Shown: positions 1-5,903 of the stretch, one piece after another
Position numbering within the stretch: the first letter of the stretch is position 1
Layout: the number at the start of each line of letters is the position of its first letter
NCBI GenBank assembly: GCA_021734005.1
Contig: JAIPJV010000133.1
Location: 1-6,131 of the forward strand
DNA length: 6,131 nucleotides
Reading direction: 5' to 3'
Source of the DNA: Fidelibacterota bacterium
GTDB taxonomy: Bacteria > Fidelibacterota > UBA2242 > JAFGTP01
Notes under the pieces: generated by a model
What the model saw: only the letters and a program-made list of their open reading frames with translations
Database searches by the model: none
Told to the model about the DNA's origin: nothing
Translations under genes and position numbers: made by a program

Positions 1-2
1 CC

Positions 3-692
3 GAAATGCTTATGAAAAAAGGCGTTCAGGTCAATAGTCTATCCGTTGTTAATGACTATTCAGTCGATTATCCTGAAGAGACTTACGATTTTCTCAAAGA
101 GCTGGGCTTTCAATATATGCAGTTTATTCCTATAGTTGAACAGGACAATCAGGGCAAAAAGGCTGCTCCTTTTTCTGCCAGTCCGCGAAAATATGGTGAA
201 TTTTTAAATACTATATTTGACTTGTGGAAGGATGACTTTGAAGATGGACGTCCGACTACTTCGATCCGCCTGATTGATGCAGTTTTTCATAAATATGTTG
301 GCCGGGAAGCCCCGGAATGTTTTCTCAAAAAAGAGTGTGGAATCTATGCAGTTGTGGAACATAATGGCGATGTTTATTCCTGCGATTTTTTTGTGGAACC
401 GGATTGGAAATTGGGCAATATTAAAAATGACAATCTGTTGGAAATGCTCAATTCGGATAAGCAGAAGAAATTTGGTAAAATGAAATTGAATGTTCCCGAT
501 GAATGTAAAAATTGCAAATGGCTCCAGCTCTGTAGGGGCGGGTGCACAAAAGATCGCATCAAAGACCCGCGTGACCATAATGTCAGCCATTTTTGCGAAT
601 CCTATAAAATGTTCTATGAGCATGCCGATCATGAATTCAAAAAACTTGCCCAGCAATTTCAGCAACAAAATCAGGGAGGAACTCATGAGTAA
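3..692 (+). CDS. Radical SAM/SPASM protein of the anaerobic sulfatase-maturase (anSME) type, 5'-truncated by the window edge
   Basis: Enzymes of this family use S-adenosylmethionine and three 4Fe-4S clusters to oxidise an active-site Cys or Ser of a sulfatase to formylglycine, in the cytoplasm and without oxygen. Only the C-terminal part is visible; the reading frame is open at the left edge, so the CxxxCxxC radical SAM motif lies outside. Counting from the Met at base 6, the text around residues 28-45 (FLKELGFQYMQFIPIVE) is typical of anSME. The SPASM cysteines follow: C105, C111, C126 (C111-x9-G-x4-C126), C167, C170, C176, C180 and C197. These spacings match, from memory, the cluster ligands of the Clostridium perfringens enzyme. 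D127, directly after C126, corresponds to the proposed catalytic Asp (D277 there). No sulfatase is in view, so the substrate is unknown and another SPASM peptide-modifying role is possible. The stop overlaps the next start by 8 bases (ATGAGTAA), implying translational coupling. Confidence 0.88.
   Translation, partial: EMLMKKGVQVNSLSVVNDYSVDYPEETYDFLKELGFQYMQFIPIVEQDNQGKKAAPFSASPRKYGEFLNTIFDLWKDDFEDGRPTTSIRLIDAVFHKYVGREAPECFLKKECGIYAVVEHNGDVYSCDFFVEPDWKLGNIKNDNLLEMLNSDKQKKFGKMKLNVPDECKNCKWLQLCRGGCTKDRIKDPRDHNVSHFCESYKMFYEHADHEFKKLAQQFQQQNQGGTHE
673..680 (+). promoter_or_regulatory. Strong ribosome binding site of the cupin gene, inside the anSME-like gene
   Basis: AGGGAGGA lies four bases before the ATG at 685. 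It fixes the cupin start there rather than at earlier in-frame ATGs, which would lie deep inside the anSME-like gene and would add about 65 residues with no cupin similarity. Confidence 0.75.
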
Positions 693-960
693 AATCAAGG
701 TTGAACATAATCCTGATCAAGAAAAACTGGAAAAACAAGGAATTTTTGACTGGCCAATCTGGCAAAAAGAAGAGTCCGAATTCCCCTGGTCTTATGACCA
801 GAAGGAGACCTGCTATTTTTTGGAAGGTGATGTCGTTGTTACTCCGGAAAATGGTGAACCTGTCAAAATGGGGAAAGGCGACCTGGTCACATTTCCAGCT
901 GGAATGCAATGCACCTGGAAAATTAATAAAAAGGTCAAAAAACATTATACAATGGGCTGA
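685..960 (+). CDS. Small single-domain cupin, TM1112-like (DUF861/Cupin_3)
   Basis: This 91-residue protein is one cupin beta-barrel. It closely resembles, from memory, the structurally solved Thermotoga maritima TM1112: a WPIW motif near residues 23-26, then ETCYFLEG (41-48), then GDLVTFPAGMQCTW (65-78), ending in KKHYTMG. The length fits the family (about 90 residues). The family's biochemical role is not established; the related ureidoglycine aminohydrolase domain gives it the name (S)-ureidoglycine aminohydrolase cupin. The canonical metal-binding HxH of cupin motif 1 is absent, and the His of motif 2 (G-x5-P-x-G-x2-H) is replaced by C76, so classical metal binding is doubtful. The start at 685 is supported by the strong ribosome binding site and overlaps the end of the upstream gene, so the two are probably co-translated. 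The identity is secure; the function is unknown. Confidence 0.85.
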   Translation: MSKIKVEHNPDQEKLEKQGIFDWPIWQKEESEFPWSYDQKETCYFLEGDVVVTPENGEPVKMGKGDLVTFPAGMQCTWKINKKVKKHYTMG

Positions 961-1012
961 TTGGCGGTCTTCGAAAAATATTAACCGTTTTTACTATTCA
1001 ATTTTTTTGGCA

Positions 1013-1216
1013 CTAGAAAAAATTGGCTTTGATCCACTTTCGGTTCAATATCAAATGAATGACAATGCCTACAGCTAGCAGAATACCACCGCCTTTGTGA
1101 AAAATATCAAAGGCCGCGTGGGAAATGGCATCATGAAAGAAACCGGTCAAAATCTGATTTAGAATAAGAATTCCAAGAATGGGATTCAGAATTTTTAATG
1201 CTGTGTTATTCTTCAT
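1013..1216 (-). CDS. Two-helix DUF4405-type membrane protein
   Basis: This 67-residue protein has two hydrophobic segments, roughly residues 8-27 and 43-57, joined by a short loop. The second helix ends in IHLILNRKWIKANFF, matching the conserved H-x3-LN-x-x-W-(I/L)-K ending of DUF4405 proteins, which are small inner-membrane proteins related to b-type cytochrome subunits. H28, H33, H40 and H54 are present; H54 at the helix end and H28 or H40 could bind haem by analogy, which is inference. The ATG is preceded by AGGAG (bases 1223-1227 on this strand) with a six-base spacer, so the start is well supported. It lies 92 bases downstream of tdk on the same strand, so it may belong to that transcript or use its own promoter. 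It converges on the cupin gene with a 52-base gap. Many DUF4405 proteins are longer with more helices; this is a minimal form. Confidence 0.7.
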   Translation of the reverse strand: MKNNTALKILNPILGILILNQILTGFFHDAISHAAFDIFHKGGGILLAVGIVIHLILNRKWIKANFF

Positions 1217-1231
1217 AGAAAACTCCTGAAA

Positions 1232-1260
1232 TATTTATCATGAACTCGGATTTCTTGCAA
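1232..1260 (-). promoter_or_regulatory. Possible promoter of the DUF4405-type gene
   Basis: On the minus strand, TTGCAA (1255-1260) is followed after 17 bases by TAAATA (1232-1237), just upstream of the AGGAG ribosome binding site. The spacing is right for a sigma-70-type promoter, but both boxes are imperfect and the region is AT-rich. It would let the gene be expressed apart from the tdk operon. Confidence 0.25.
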
Positions 1261-1308
1261 AATACTTACGAAGAAAATATCAAATCTCAGAATAAAATAA
1301 ATTTTACC

Positions 1309-1917
1309 TTAATCTTCTTCCGGTGGCTCAAAGCAGGTGCGACAGCGGGCTTCATATTTATCTTTTGCTCCTAGCAGAACCCGCTCACTGGATTTTGTGA
1401 TTCTTTGAGTAAAATTGGCCGGGCCGCCGCATTTCATACAAATAGCCTGGGTTTTGGTAATATATTCAGCTTCACACAAAAGTTCTGGAACAGGTTCAAA
1501 AGGAACACCGCGATAATCTTTATCCAGACCGGCTACTATGACCCGCAGACCTTGATTGGCGAGTTTGCGACACACATCAACAATATCATTATCAAAGAAT
1601 TGGACTTCATCAATGCCAACAACCTGGCAATCTTTGACAACTGAATAAATTTTTGAACTATCATCCAGAACCCGGGATTCTATGCGAGATTTATCGTGAG
1701 ATACGATCTCCTCTTCAGAATATCTTGTGTCAATTTTTGGCTTAATGATCTCTACTTTTTGGTTGGCAATTTTGGCCCGCTTCAGGCGCCGAATCAGTTC
1801 TTCAGTCTTGCCTGAAAACATGCTTCCGCAAATTACCTCTATCCAACCGCTTTTATTGCCGCGATTTACCATAACTTCCTGCATTCCAGAGGGAATGCCG
1901 TGAAAATCAGCTACCAT
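1309..1917 (-). CDS. tdk: Thymidine kinase, type II (TK1-like)
   Basis: The enzyme transfers the gamma-phosphate of ATP to thymidine (and deoxyuridine) to give dTMP (dUMP) in the cytoplasm, the thymidine-salvage step. The 202 residues contain the P-loop GSMFSGKT (31-38), the DEVQFF motif (103-108) with E104 as likely catalytic base, and a structural zinc site made of C160/C163 and C192/C195. The segment before the last pair, around Y188, binds the thymine base in the family. All key residues are present. The start is preceded by GAGGAA at a five-base spacer, overlapping the udk stop codon nine bases upstream, so it is the last gene of the M23-cdd-udk-tdk cluster and probably translationally coupled. 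About 24 residues precede the usual IEVICG strand, a longer lead than most members have; Met12 or Met16 are alternative starts, but the ribosome binding site favours the first. Confidence 0.95.
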   Translation of the reverse strand: MVADFHGIPSGMQEVMVNRGNKSGWIEVICGSMFSGKTEELIRRLKRAKIANQKVEIIKPKIDTRYSEEEIVSHDKSRIESRVLDDSSKIYSVVKDCQVVGIDEVQFFDNDIVDVCRKLANQGLRVIVAGLDKDYRGVPFEPVPELLCEAEYITKTQAICMKCGGPANFTQRITKSSERVLLGAKDKYEARCRTCFEPPEED

Positions 1918-1926
1918 AAAAATTCC

Positions 1927-2562
1927 TCATGAAGATATTTTAAGATTTCTTAATAAAGATGTTATTTTAGTTGTGAGTAGATCAATAGCAACTTCATTAT
2001 GACCGCCTTGAGGGATGATCAGATCAGCATATTTTTTTGTAGTTTCAATAAATTGCTGATGCATAGGCCGGACAGTTTCCATATACTGTTCAATCACAGA
2101 GTTGACGCTACGACCCCTTTTCTCAATGTCCCTTTTTAAACGCCGAATAAACCGGATATCATCAGGAGCCTGAACATAGACTTTTATGTCCATCAAATCC
2201 CGTAATCTTTCTTCAACAAGCGTGAGAATACCTTCCAGAATAATGATCTTATGACCGGTGATTTCAATAGTCTCATCACTTCTGGTATGGGTGGTATAGT
2301 CATAGATTGGAACATTGACTAATCCGCCATTCAGCAATTCTTTGAGCTGCTCAATCATTAATTCAAAGTCATAAGCATCGGGATGATCAAAATTGTGATG
2401 ATGAATCTGATCGTTGGGAAGATGCCCGACATCGTGATAATAGGAATCCTGTTCAATAATACAAACTTCCTCTTCATTGAAACTCTTACTAATGTTTTTG
2501 GCCAGAGAAGTTTTGCCTGAGGCTGTTCCCCCTGCAATACCTATTAAAATTGAATTTTTCAT
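1927..2562 (-). CDS. udk: Uridine kinase (uridine/cytidine kinase)
   Basis: The enzyme phosphorylates uridine and cytidine with ATP or GTP to UMP and CMP, feeding salvaged ribonucleosides into the pyrimidine pool. The 211 residues match the normal bacterial length. Visible motifs are the P-loop GGTASGKT (11-18), EQDSYY (37-42) whose D39 corresponds to the catalytic Asp, the NFDHPDAYD segment (57-65), the nucleoside-binding YDYTTHTR (87-94), IILEGIL (107-113), and the arginine-rich lid RRLKRDIEKRGRS (140-152). Nothing is missing. The start lies six bases after the cdd stop. Its ribosome binding site, GGAG, is formed by the last codons of cdd, so expression is tied to cdd. The stop overlaps the tdk ribosome binding site. 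Phosphoribulokinase belongs to the same superfamily, but the specific motifs and the cdd/tdk neighbours favour uridine kinase. Confidence 0.96.
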   Translation of the reverse strand: MKNSILIGIAGGTASGKTSLAKNISKSFNEEEVCIIEQDSYYHDVGHLPNDQIHHHNFDHPDAYDFELMIEQLKELLNGGLVNVPIYDYTTHTRSDETIEITGHKIIILEGILTLVEERLRDLMDIKVYVQAPDDIRFIRRLKRDIEKRGRSVNSVIEQYMETVRPMHQQFIETTKKYADLIIPQGGHNEVAIDLLTTKITSLLRNLKISS

Positions 2563-2568
2563 TAAATT

Positions 2569-2961
2569 TTACTCCAGTTTATTGGCTCCAAAGGGTTCCG
2601 GTAGTAATTTTTGACTGTTATATTTTGTGACATTATCATTTTTGTCAATAGAATAAACAGGGATTGGTCCGCAAATATCCCAGATCACCTGGCGGCAGGC
2701 TCCGCAGGGAGTTGCTCCATTTTTAGAATAAATGACCAGGGCTTTGAAATCTCGGGCTCCATCAACAATTGCCGCTGCCAGAGCATTCCTTTCAGCGCAA
2801 ACTGAGAGGCCATAGGAACTGGATTCCACATTGCAACCTTTGTAGATCTTTCCCGATTCACTGACAACAGCCGCTCCTACTGGATAATTGGAGAAAGGGC
2901 TGTGAGAATTTTTTGCTGCTGATTGGGCTGCTTCTGATAATTTTTTGATTAACTCGTCCAT
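2569..2961 (-). CDS. cdd: Cytidine deaminase, small tetrameric type
   Basis: It hydrolytically deaminates cytidine and deoxycytidine to uridine and deoxyuridine. The 130 residues match the short homotetrameric class (Bacillus subtilis/human type), not the longer dimeric E. coli form. The catalytic zinc ligands are C55, C86 and C89, in the motifs CAERNA (55-60) and PCGACRQ (85-91); E57 is the proton-shuttling glutamate. The substrate-binding GCNVE (42-46) and the C-terminal LLPEPF (119-124) are also present. It starts 17 bases after the M23 gene with AGGTGAG just before the ATG. Its product uridine is the substrate of the next gene, udk, and its product deoxyuridine can be used by tdk, so the three form a coherent salvage route. 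Confidence 0.96.
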   Translation of the reverse strand: MDELIKKLSEAAQSAAKNSHSPFSNYPVGAAVVSESGKIYKGCNVESSSYGLSVCAERNALAAAIVDGARDFKALVIYSKNGATPCGACRQVIWDICGPIPVYSIDKNDNVTKYNSQKLLPEPFGANKLE

Positions 2962-2978
2962 AACTCACCTGCTGGTAT

Positions 2979-5195
2979 TTAGTTTATAAAAAATGTACCT
3001 TTTTTACTAGTTGTATTTCCCATTTTATCGGTCACAGAAATTTGATACTGATGCCGACCGCTCTCCAGTTCGGGAACTTTGTATCGAATCCGATCGGTTG
3101 CAGCATTGTACTCGCAAATAACCTCCTGACCATCAAGATTTACTGAGATAGACATGTCATCTTTTATGCCTGATAATTCATCATTGACCTCGGCCTGTAA
3201 ATAATCAATCTGATAATTGGAATAGCTTGCTTTATTGACCGGGATAATGTTCTCAATTGTGGGCGGTTCCAGATCCTGTATAAGCGCAAATCTTCCTGTT
3301 CCGGCTTTGGCTGAAAAATTATTTTCAACTGGATCTATATTTTGATCTAAATAACTATAATTATTTCCGACAATACTATAAATGCCTGTTTTACTTAAAT
3401 TTTGAAAGGTAGAATCATAGGCAATTTTAATTGTGGCGGCTTTGAGCAAATTGGGATTGGGCGGATCAACTTGATAAATTGGTGAAACAATTTTATCGCC
3501 AGAATATTCAGAATCTACTCTGGTTACATTGACTAATATGTCGCGGGCCACTGATTCTTCTTCAAATTGAATTGAAAACAGAGAATCCGAGGAACAAATT
3601 TGTGATGATTTGTTCTCGCTGAGATGGGTTAAATTGAGGCCTTCCCGCATAATGATTCGGCCTGCTGTCCGTAATTCAAAAGCAAAAGCTTTATTCCAGA
3701 GACGATAATCGGCCGGTTTACTTATGAATTGATCAGCGCTCAGTGAAATCAAATTAACTCTGTGTAAATTGTCAGAAGTGTGGAGGTAAAATTCAGGTAT
3801 CGAATCGGGAACTTGCTTACAATTAAATTTGATTAAAAAGCTTTCTGGATTTTGAATGAAAGAATATTCCACATCTCCCGGTTGCAATTTTTTGCTATTA
3901 AATGGTAAACAGGTTATCTGTTTGGCCGATGAATTGACAGGCCTTGTTTCCAGTTGCAGATAAGAAAAATCTCTGTCCCGATCGATTGTGAAGTGATATT
4001 GATCCCCCTCAATTTCAAAATTTCGAAGGCTTGCTCTTATGCTCTGGCCGGTTTGTCTGTTCCAGGAGGCTTTTAAACTTTTATAAAGATTGTAAGTTGA
4101 ATCCCTTTTGAGAATGAAATTAAGACTGTCTCTACTATTTTGTAATTCTTGGATTACTGGCAATCTGGTTGAATTATGTTCTACAGAAAAATTTAATCGG
4201 GAGGTATTACCATTAAAATCACTGATGCGAATTTCAATATTATGACGTCCGGATTCGAGCTGGAGAATCCCCTGGTGACGGCCTTTATAAAAAGGTAATT
4301 GTTCACCCGGTAAAAACCGCCATAAACGGATATAACGGCCATCTCCATTAGCGATTAACCCCATATTTCTGTCAAAATTGATCAATGAAGATTTTTGGAA
4401 GGAAAGAGTGTCGGCCTGAACATGAAAGACCAGGCTGTCATCGACCAACATCTCCATTTTATAGGGCCCGTATTTATTATAAAGTCCTCGTACGATGTCA
4501 TAGGTCTTGATCTCAATCCCAAAAGGTCCCTGAACTGGAATATTTTCTGAGATGAGCCGGTAATTTGAATTGTAACGATGAGCAGAAAATATCTGGATTT
4601 CAGGAGAATAGTTAATTCGGCTTTCCGTTGATAAAGGCACCAGAGCAATCGATTTAATAATAGGATCAGCATCGTCATTTTTGGAGAGATTGGTAAGCAG
4701 CGGATTAATTGGTTTGTGGTCAGGGGTTCGAATTTCAAAGTGGAGATGAGGATGGACTGTTCCACTCTGTCCTGTATAGGCTATCAATTCTCCTTTTTTG
4801 ACCGGAATCTGGCCTGCTTTGAAATATTTATTAAACTTGAACCGACCTGTTTTTTGTTGCTCATCGTCAGCATACTTTTCTATCTTTTCGGCAAAACCAT
4901 CAAGATGAGCGTAAACTGCAAAATTGCCATTATCCAATTTTACATAAAGCGCTTTTCCATAGCCGTGATAGGTTTCAAGAAGCCGCCAGACATAACCATC
5001 GGCTACTGAATAAACCGGATGATGGATTGTATGGTCGGTTTTTATGTCAATGGCAGCATGGAAGTGGCCGGTGCGATACTCACCAAAAGTTGCACTTAAA
5101 TGGCGGGAAACCCGCACTGGCCATAAATATTCACCAGATAAAAGATTGCCTGTCAACAAAAAGAAAATTGTAAAAAGATAGATGTATTTTTTCAT
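2979..5195 (-). CDS. Secreted M23 (LytM/peptidoglycan endopeptidase) family protein with long beta-rich C-terminal region
   Basis: M23 enzymes are zinc endopeptidases that cut peptide crosslinks of peptidoglycan. The 738-residue protein starts with a signal peptide (KK, then a hydrophobic stretch to about residue 20; no lipobox Cys), so it is probably exported to the periplasm or outer surface. The M23 domain occupies about residues 25-167. It has HxxxD (H46, D50), YAHL (H97) and HPHLHFEIR with H150 and H152; zinc would be held by H46, D50 and H152. All catalytic residues are kept, so it is likely active. About 30 residues, mostly polar, are inserted between YAHLDGF and KGELIAYTG, a feature I associate with FCB-group M23 proteins. 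The remainder is beta-rich: an Ig-like unit near 310-340, a segment near 565-640, and a C-terminal Ig-like domain near 643-738 ending in SVTDKMGNTTS. No clear Shine-Dalgarno sequence precedes the ATG. It leads the cdd-udk-tdk cluster. Confidence 0.85.
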   Translation of the reverse strand: MKKYIYLFTIFFLLTGNLLSGEYLWPVRVSRHLSATFGEYRTGHFHAAIDIKTDHTIHHPVYSVADGYVWRLLETYHGYGKALYVKLDNGNFAVYAHLDGFAEKIEKYADDEQQKTGRFKFNKYFKAGQIPVKKGELIAYTGQSGTVHPHLHFEIRTPDHKPINPLLTNLSKNDDADPIIKSIALVPLSTESRINYSPEIQIFSAHRYNSNYRLISENIPVQGPFGIEIKTYDIVRGLYNKYGPYKMEMLVDDSLVFHVQADTLSFQKSSLINFDRNMGLIANGDGRYIRLWRFLPGEQLPFYKGRHQGILQLESGRHNIEIRISDFNGNTSRLNFSVEHNSTRLPVIQELQNSRDSLNFILKRDSTYNLYKSLKASWNRQTGQSIRASLRNFEIEGDQYHFTIDRDRDFSYLQLETRPVNSSAKQITCLPFNSKKLQPGDVEYSFIQNPESFLIKFNCKQVPDSIPEFYLHTSDNLHRVNLISLSADQFISKPADYRLWNKAFAFELRTAGRIIMREGLNLTHLSENKSSQICSSDSLFSIQFEEESVARDILVNVTRVDSEYSGDKIVSPIYQVDPPNPNLLKAATIKIAYDSTFQNLSKTGIYSIVGNNYSYLDQNIDPVENNFSAKAGTGRFALIQDLEPPTIENIIPVNKASYSNYQIDYLQAEVNDELSGIKDDMSISVNLDGQEVICEYNAATDRIRYKVPELESGRHQYQISVTDKMGNTTSKKGTFFIN

Positions 5196-5243
5196 TTAAA
5201 TGTCATTTTTCAAAAAATTATGAGCTCAAAACAGTACTCGAAA

Positions 5244-5267
5244 ATTATTACAGTCGACAGGAATAAT
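5244..5267. promoter_or_regulatory. 24-base near-palindrome, candidate operator
   Basis: The half-sites ATTATT (5244-5249) and AATAAT (5262-5267) flank a central GTCGAC (5253-5258). Ten of the twelve symmetric pairs match, the exceptions being 5250/5261 and 5252/5259. Its position between divergent genes, one of them a DNA-binding regulator, fits an operator for a dimeric protein. The arms recall the ATTAT half-sites of Fur/PerR boxes, but the spacing is longer than the usual 7-1-7, so the binding protein is unknown. Confidence 0.45.
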
Positions 5268-5297
5268 CAATAAGTATCTTGAGTAAGCAGAAAATCA

Positions 5298-5303
5298 ATT
5301 ATA
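5298..5303 (-). promoter_or_regulatory. Possible -10 box for the M23-cdd-udk-tdk operon
   Basis: The minus strand reads TATAAT, a perfect sigma-70 -10 match. No good -35 box lies at the right distance. Initiation here would give a leader of about 95 bases that includes the palindrome at 5244-5267. AT-rich sequence makes chance matches common. Confidence 0.25.
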
Positions 5304-5385
5304 CATTTCCCTTATTAAAATATTATGAAACTCGGGGCTTTAGTGAATTGACTGGAAGCTATAAATATTGAATTTTTCATGTTGA

Positions 5386-5391
5386 TATAGT
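5386..5391 (+). promoter_or_regulatory. Possible -10 box for the Fur-family gene
   Basis: TATAGT matches five of six -10 positions and would give a leader of about 40 bases. No convincing -35 box is at the proper spacing; the nearby TTGACT at 5348-5353 is too far away. Confidence 0.2.
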
Positions 5392-5431
5392 TGCAGTCTA
5401 ATCTTAATTTACTTTTGGAAGGGGAACAAAA

Positions 5432-5845
5432 ATGAAAGAGTTAAAAAAGTTACTTGACGAGAAGGAAGTCAAACCAACATTTCAGCGTCTTAGCATTTTA
5501 AAATATCTTGAAGAAAACAGGGAACATCCTACCGCTGATATGATTTACGAATATATCCGTGAAAAAGTACCCACAATCTCAAAAACAACTGTCTATAATA
5601 CGGTTCATAAGTTTTTGGAAAAGGGGCTGATCAAAGAACTGACAATTACCGGGCAGGAAGCCCGTTATGATTTTGTGACCGATTCTCATCATCATTTCTT
5701 ATGTGAAAAATGTGGGACGATTTATGATATAGATATTAATTGTCCCCATGGATTACCCGGCCAAAATATGGTCAGAGGCCACAAAGTGGAAGAAATTCAC
5801 GGTTATTTCAAAGGAATCTGTAAAAACTGCCTTCAGAAAAATTAA
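5432..5845 (+). CDS. Fur-family metal-dependent regulator, PerR-like
   Basis: This 137-residue dimeric DNA-binding regulator has an N-terminal winged helix (about 1-83, recognition region TISKTTVYNTVHKF at 48-61) and a C-terminal dimerisation domain. The structural zinc site is complete: C91, C94, C130 and C133. Alignment by eye to Bacillus subtilis PerR places the regulatory-metal ligands at H32 (H37), D80 (D85), H86 (H91), H88 (H93) and D99 (D104). PerR has Asp at the last position where Fur usually has Glu, so this set favours a peroxide sensor that uses Fe or Mn and is oxidised at histidine. It would then repress oxidative-stress genes, and often itself. The ATG follows AAGGGG with a seven-base spacer, a clear start. 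It is divergent from the M23 operon, and inverted repeats lie on both sides. Fur or another family member remains possible; no target gene is visible. Confidence 0.88.
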   Translation: MKELKKLLDEKEVKPTFQRLSILKYLEENREHPTADMIYEYIREKVPTISKTTVYNTVHKFLEKGLIKELTITGQEARYDFVTDSHHHFLCEKCGTIYDIDINCPHGLPGQNMVRGHKVEEIHGYFKGICKNCLQKN

Positions 5846-5860
5846 ACTACAAATTATTGA

Positions 5861-5877
5861 TTTAAACATTGTTTAAA
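5861..5877. promoter_or_regulatory. Perfect 8-1-8 inverted repeat, candidate Fur/PerR-family box
   Basis: TTTAAACA and TGTTTAAA are exact reverse complements around a single central T. The n-1-n geometry is that of Fur/PerR/Zur operators (7-1-7), though the bases differ from the classical consensus. It begins 15 bases after the stop of the Fur-family gene, so it would act on a gene beyond the window or be a 3' structural element. As RNA it could only form a weak A-U stem without a U-tract. Confidence 0.4.
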
Positions 5878-5903
5878 AGGGTTTTAAAGGGCTTTTAAAG
5901 CTT
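5871..5903. repeat. Three imperfect 10-11 base direct repeats, TTTAAA(A)GGG type
   Basis: The sequence reads TTTAAAAGGGT, then TTTAAAGGGCT, then TTTAAAGCTT, so one unit is repeated with drift. The first copy overlaps the right arm of the inverted repeat at 5861-5877. GCTTT-T-AAAGC (5891-5901) inside it is also self-complementary. Spacing near one helical turn would place the copies on one face of the DNA. The role is unknown. Confidence 0.4.

Larger units (their letters stand above)
5196..5431. other. Divergent control region between the M23 operon and the Fur-family gene
   Basis: These 236 non-coding bases separate two genes transcribed away from each other, so promoters for both must lie here. 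The region is AT-rich. It holds the near-palindrome at 5244-5267, a perfect 8-base palindrome TGAGCTCA at 5221-5228, a minus-strand TATAAT and plus-strand TATA-like boxes. A 10-base palindrome CATTTAAATG (5193-5202) spans the M23 start codon. I see no open frame of note. Confidence 0.7.

Noticed and set aside
204..945. Minus-strand and other-frame open frames over the anSME-like and cupin genes
   Set aside because: They lie entirely opposite or out of frame with two well-identified genes and show no recognisable domains.
961..1012. Possible bidirectional terminator between the convergent cupin and DUF4405-type genes
   Set aside because: CGGT (965-968) can pair with ACCG (984-987) before a short T-run, but the stem is four strong pairs with a 15-base loop. 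That is too weak to call.
701..1078. Plus-strand open frame of about 125 codons overlapping the cupin and DUF4405-type genes
   Set aside because: It is out of frame with the cupin, crosses a convergent gene end and has no family resemblance or ribosome binding site.
5348..5365. TTGACT plus TATAAA as a promoter for the Fur-family gene
   Set aside because: The two boxes are only six bases apart, whereas about 17 are needed.
5410..5417. TACTTTTG resembling the Bacteroidota -7 promoter motif TAnnTTTG
   Set aside because: It abuts the ribosome binding site of the Fur-family gene and would leave a leader of only about ten bases. No matching TTTG box is at the proper distance upstream.
5861..5901. 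Intrinsic terminator of the Fur-family gene
   Set aside because: The possible stems are almost all A-U and are not followed by a U-tract, so they would be unstable as terminators.
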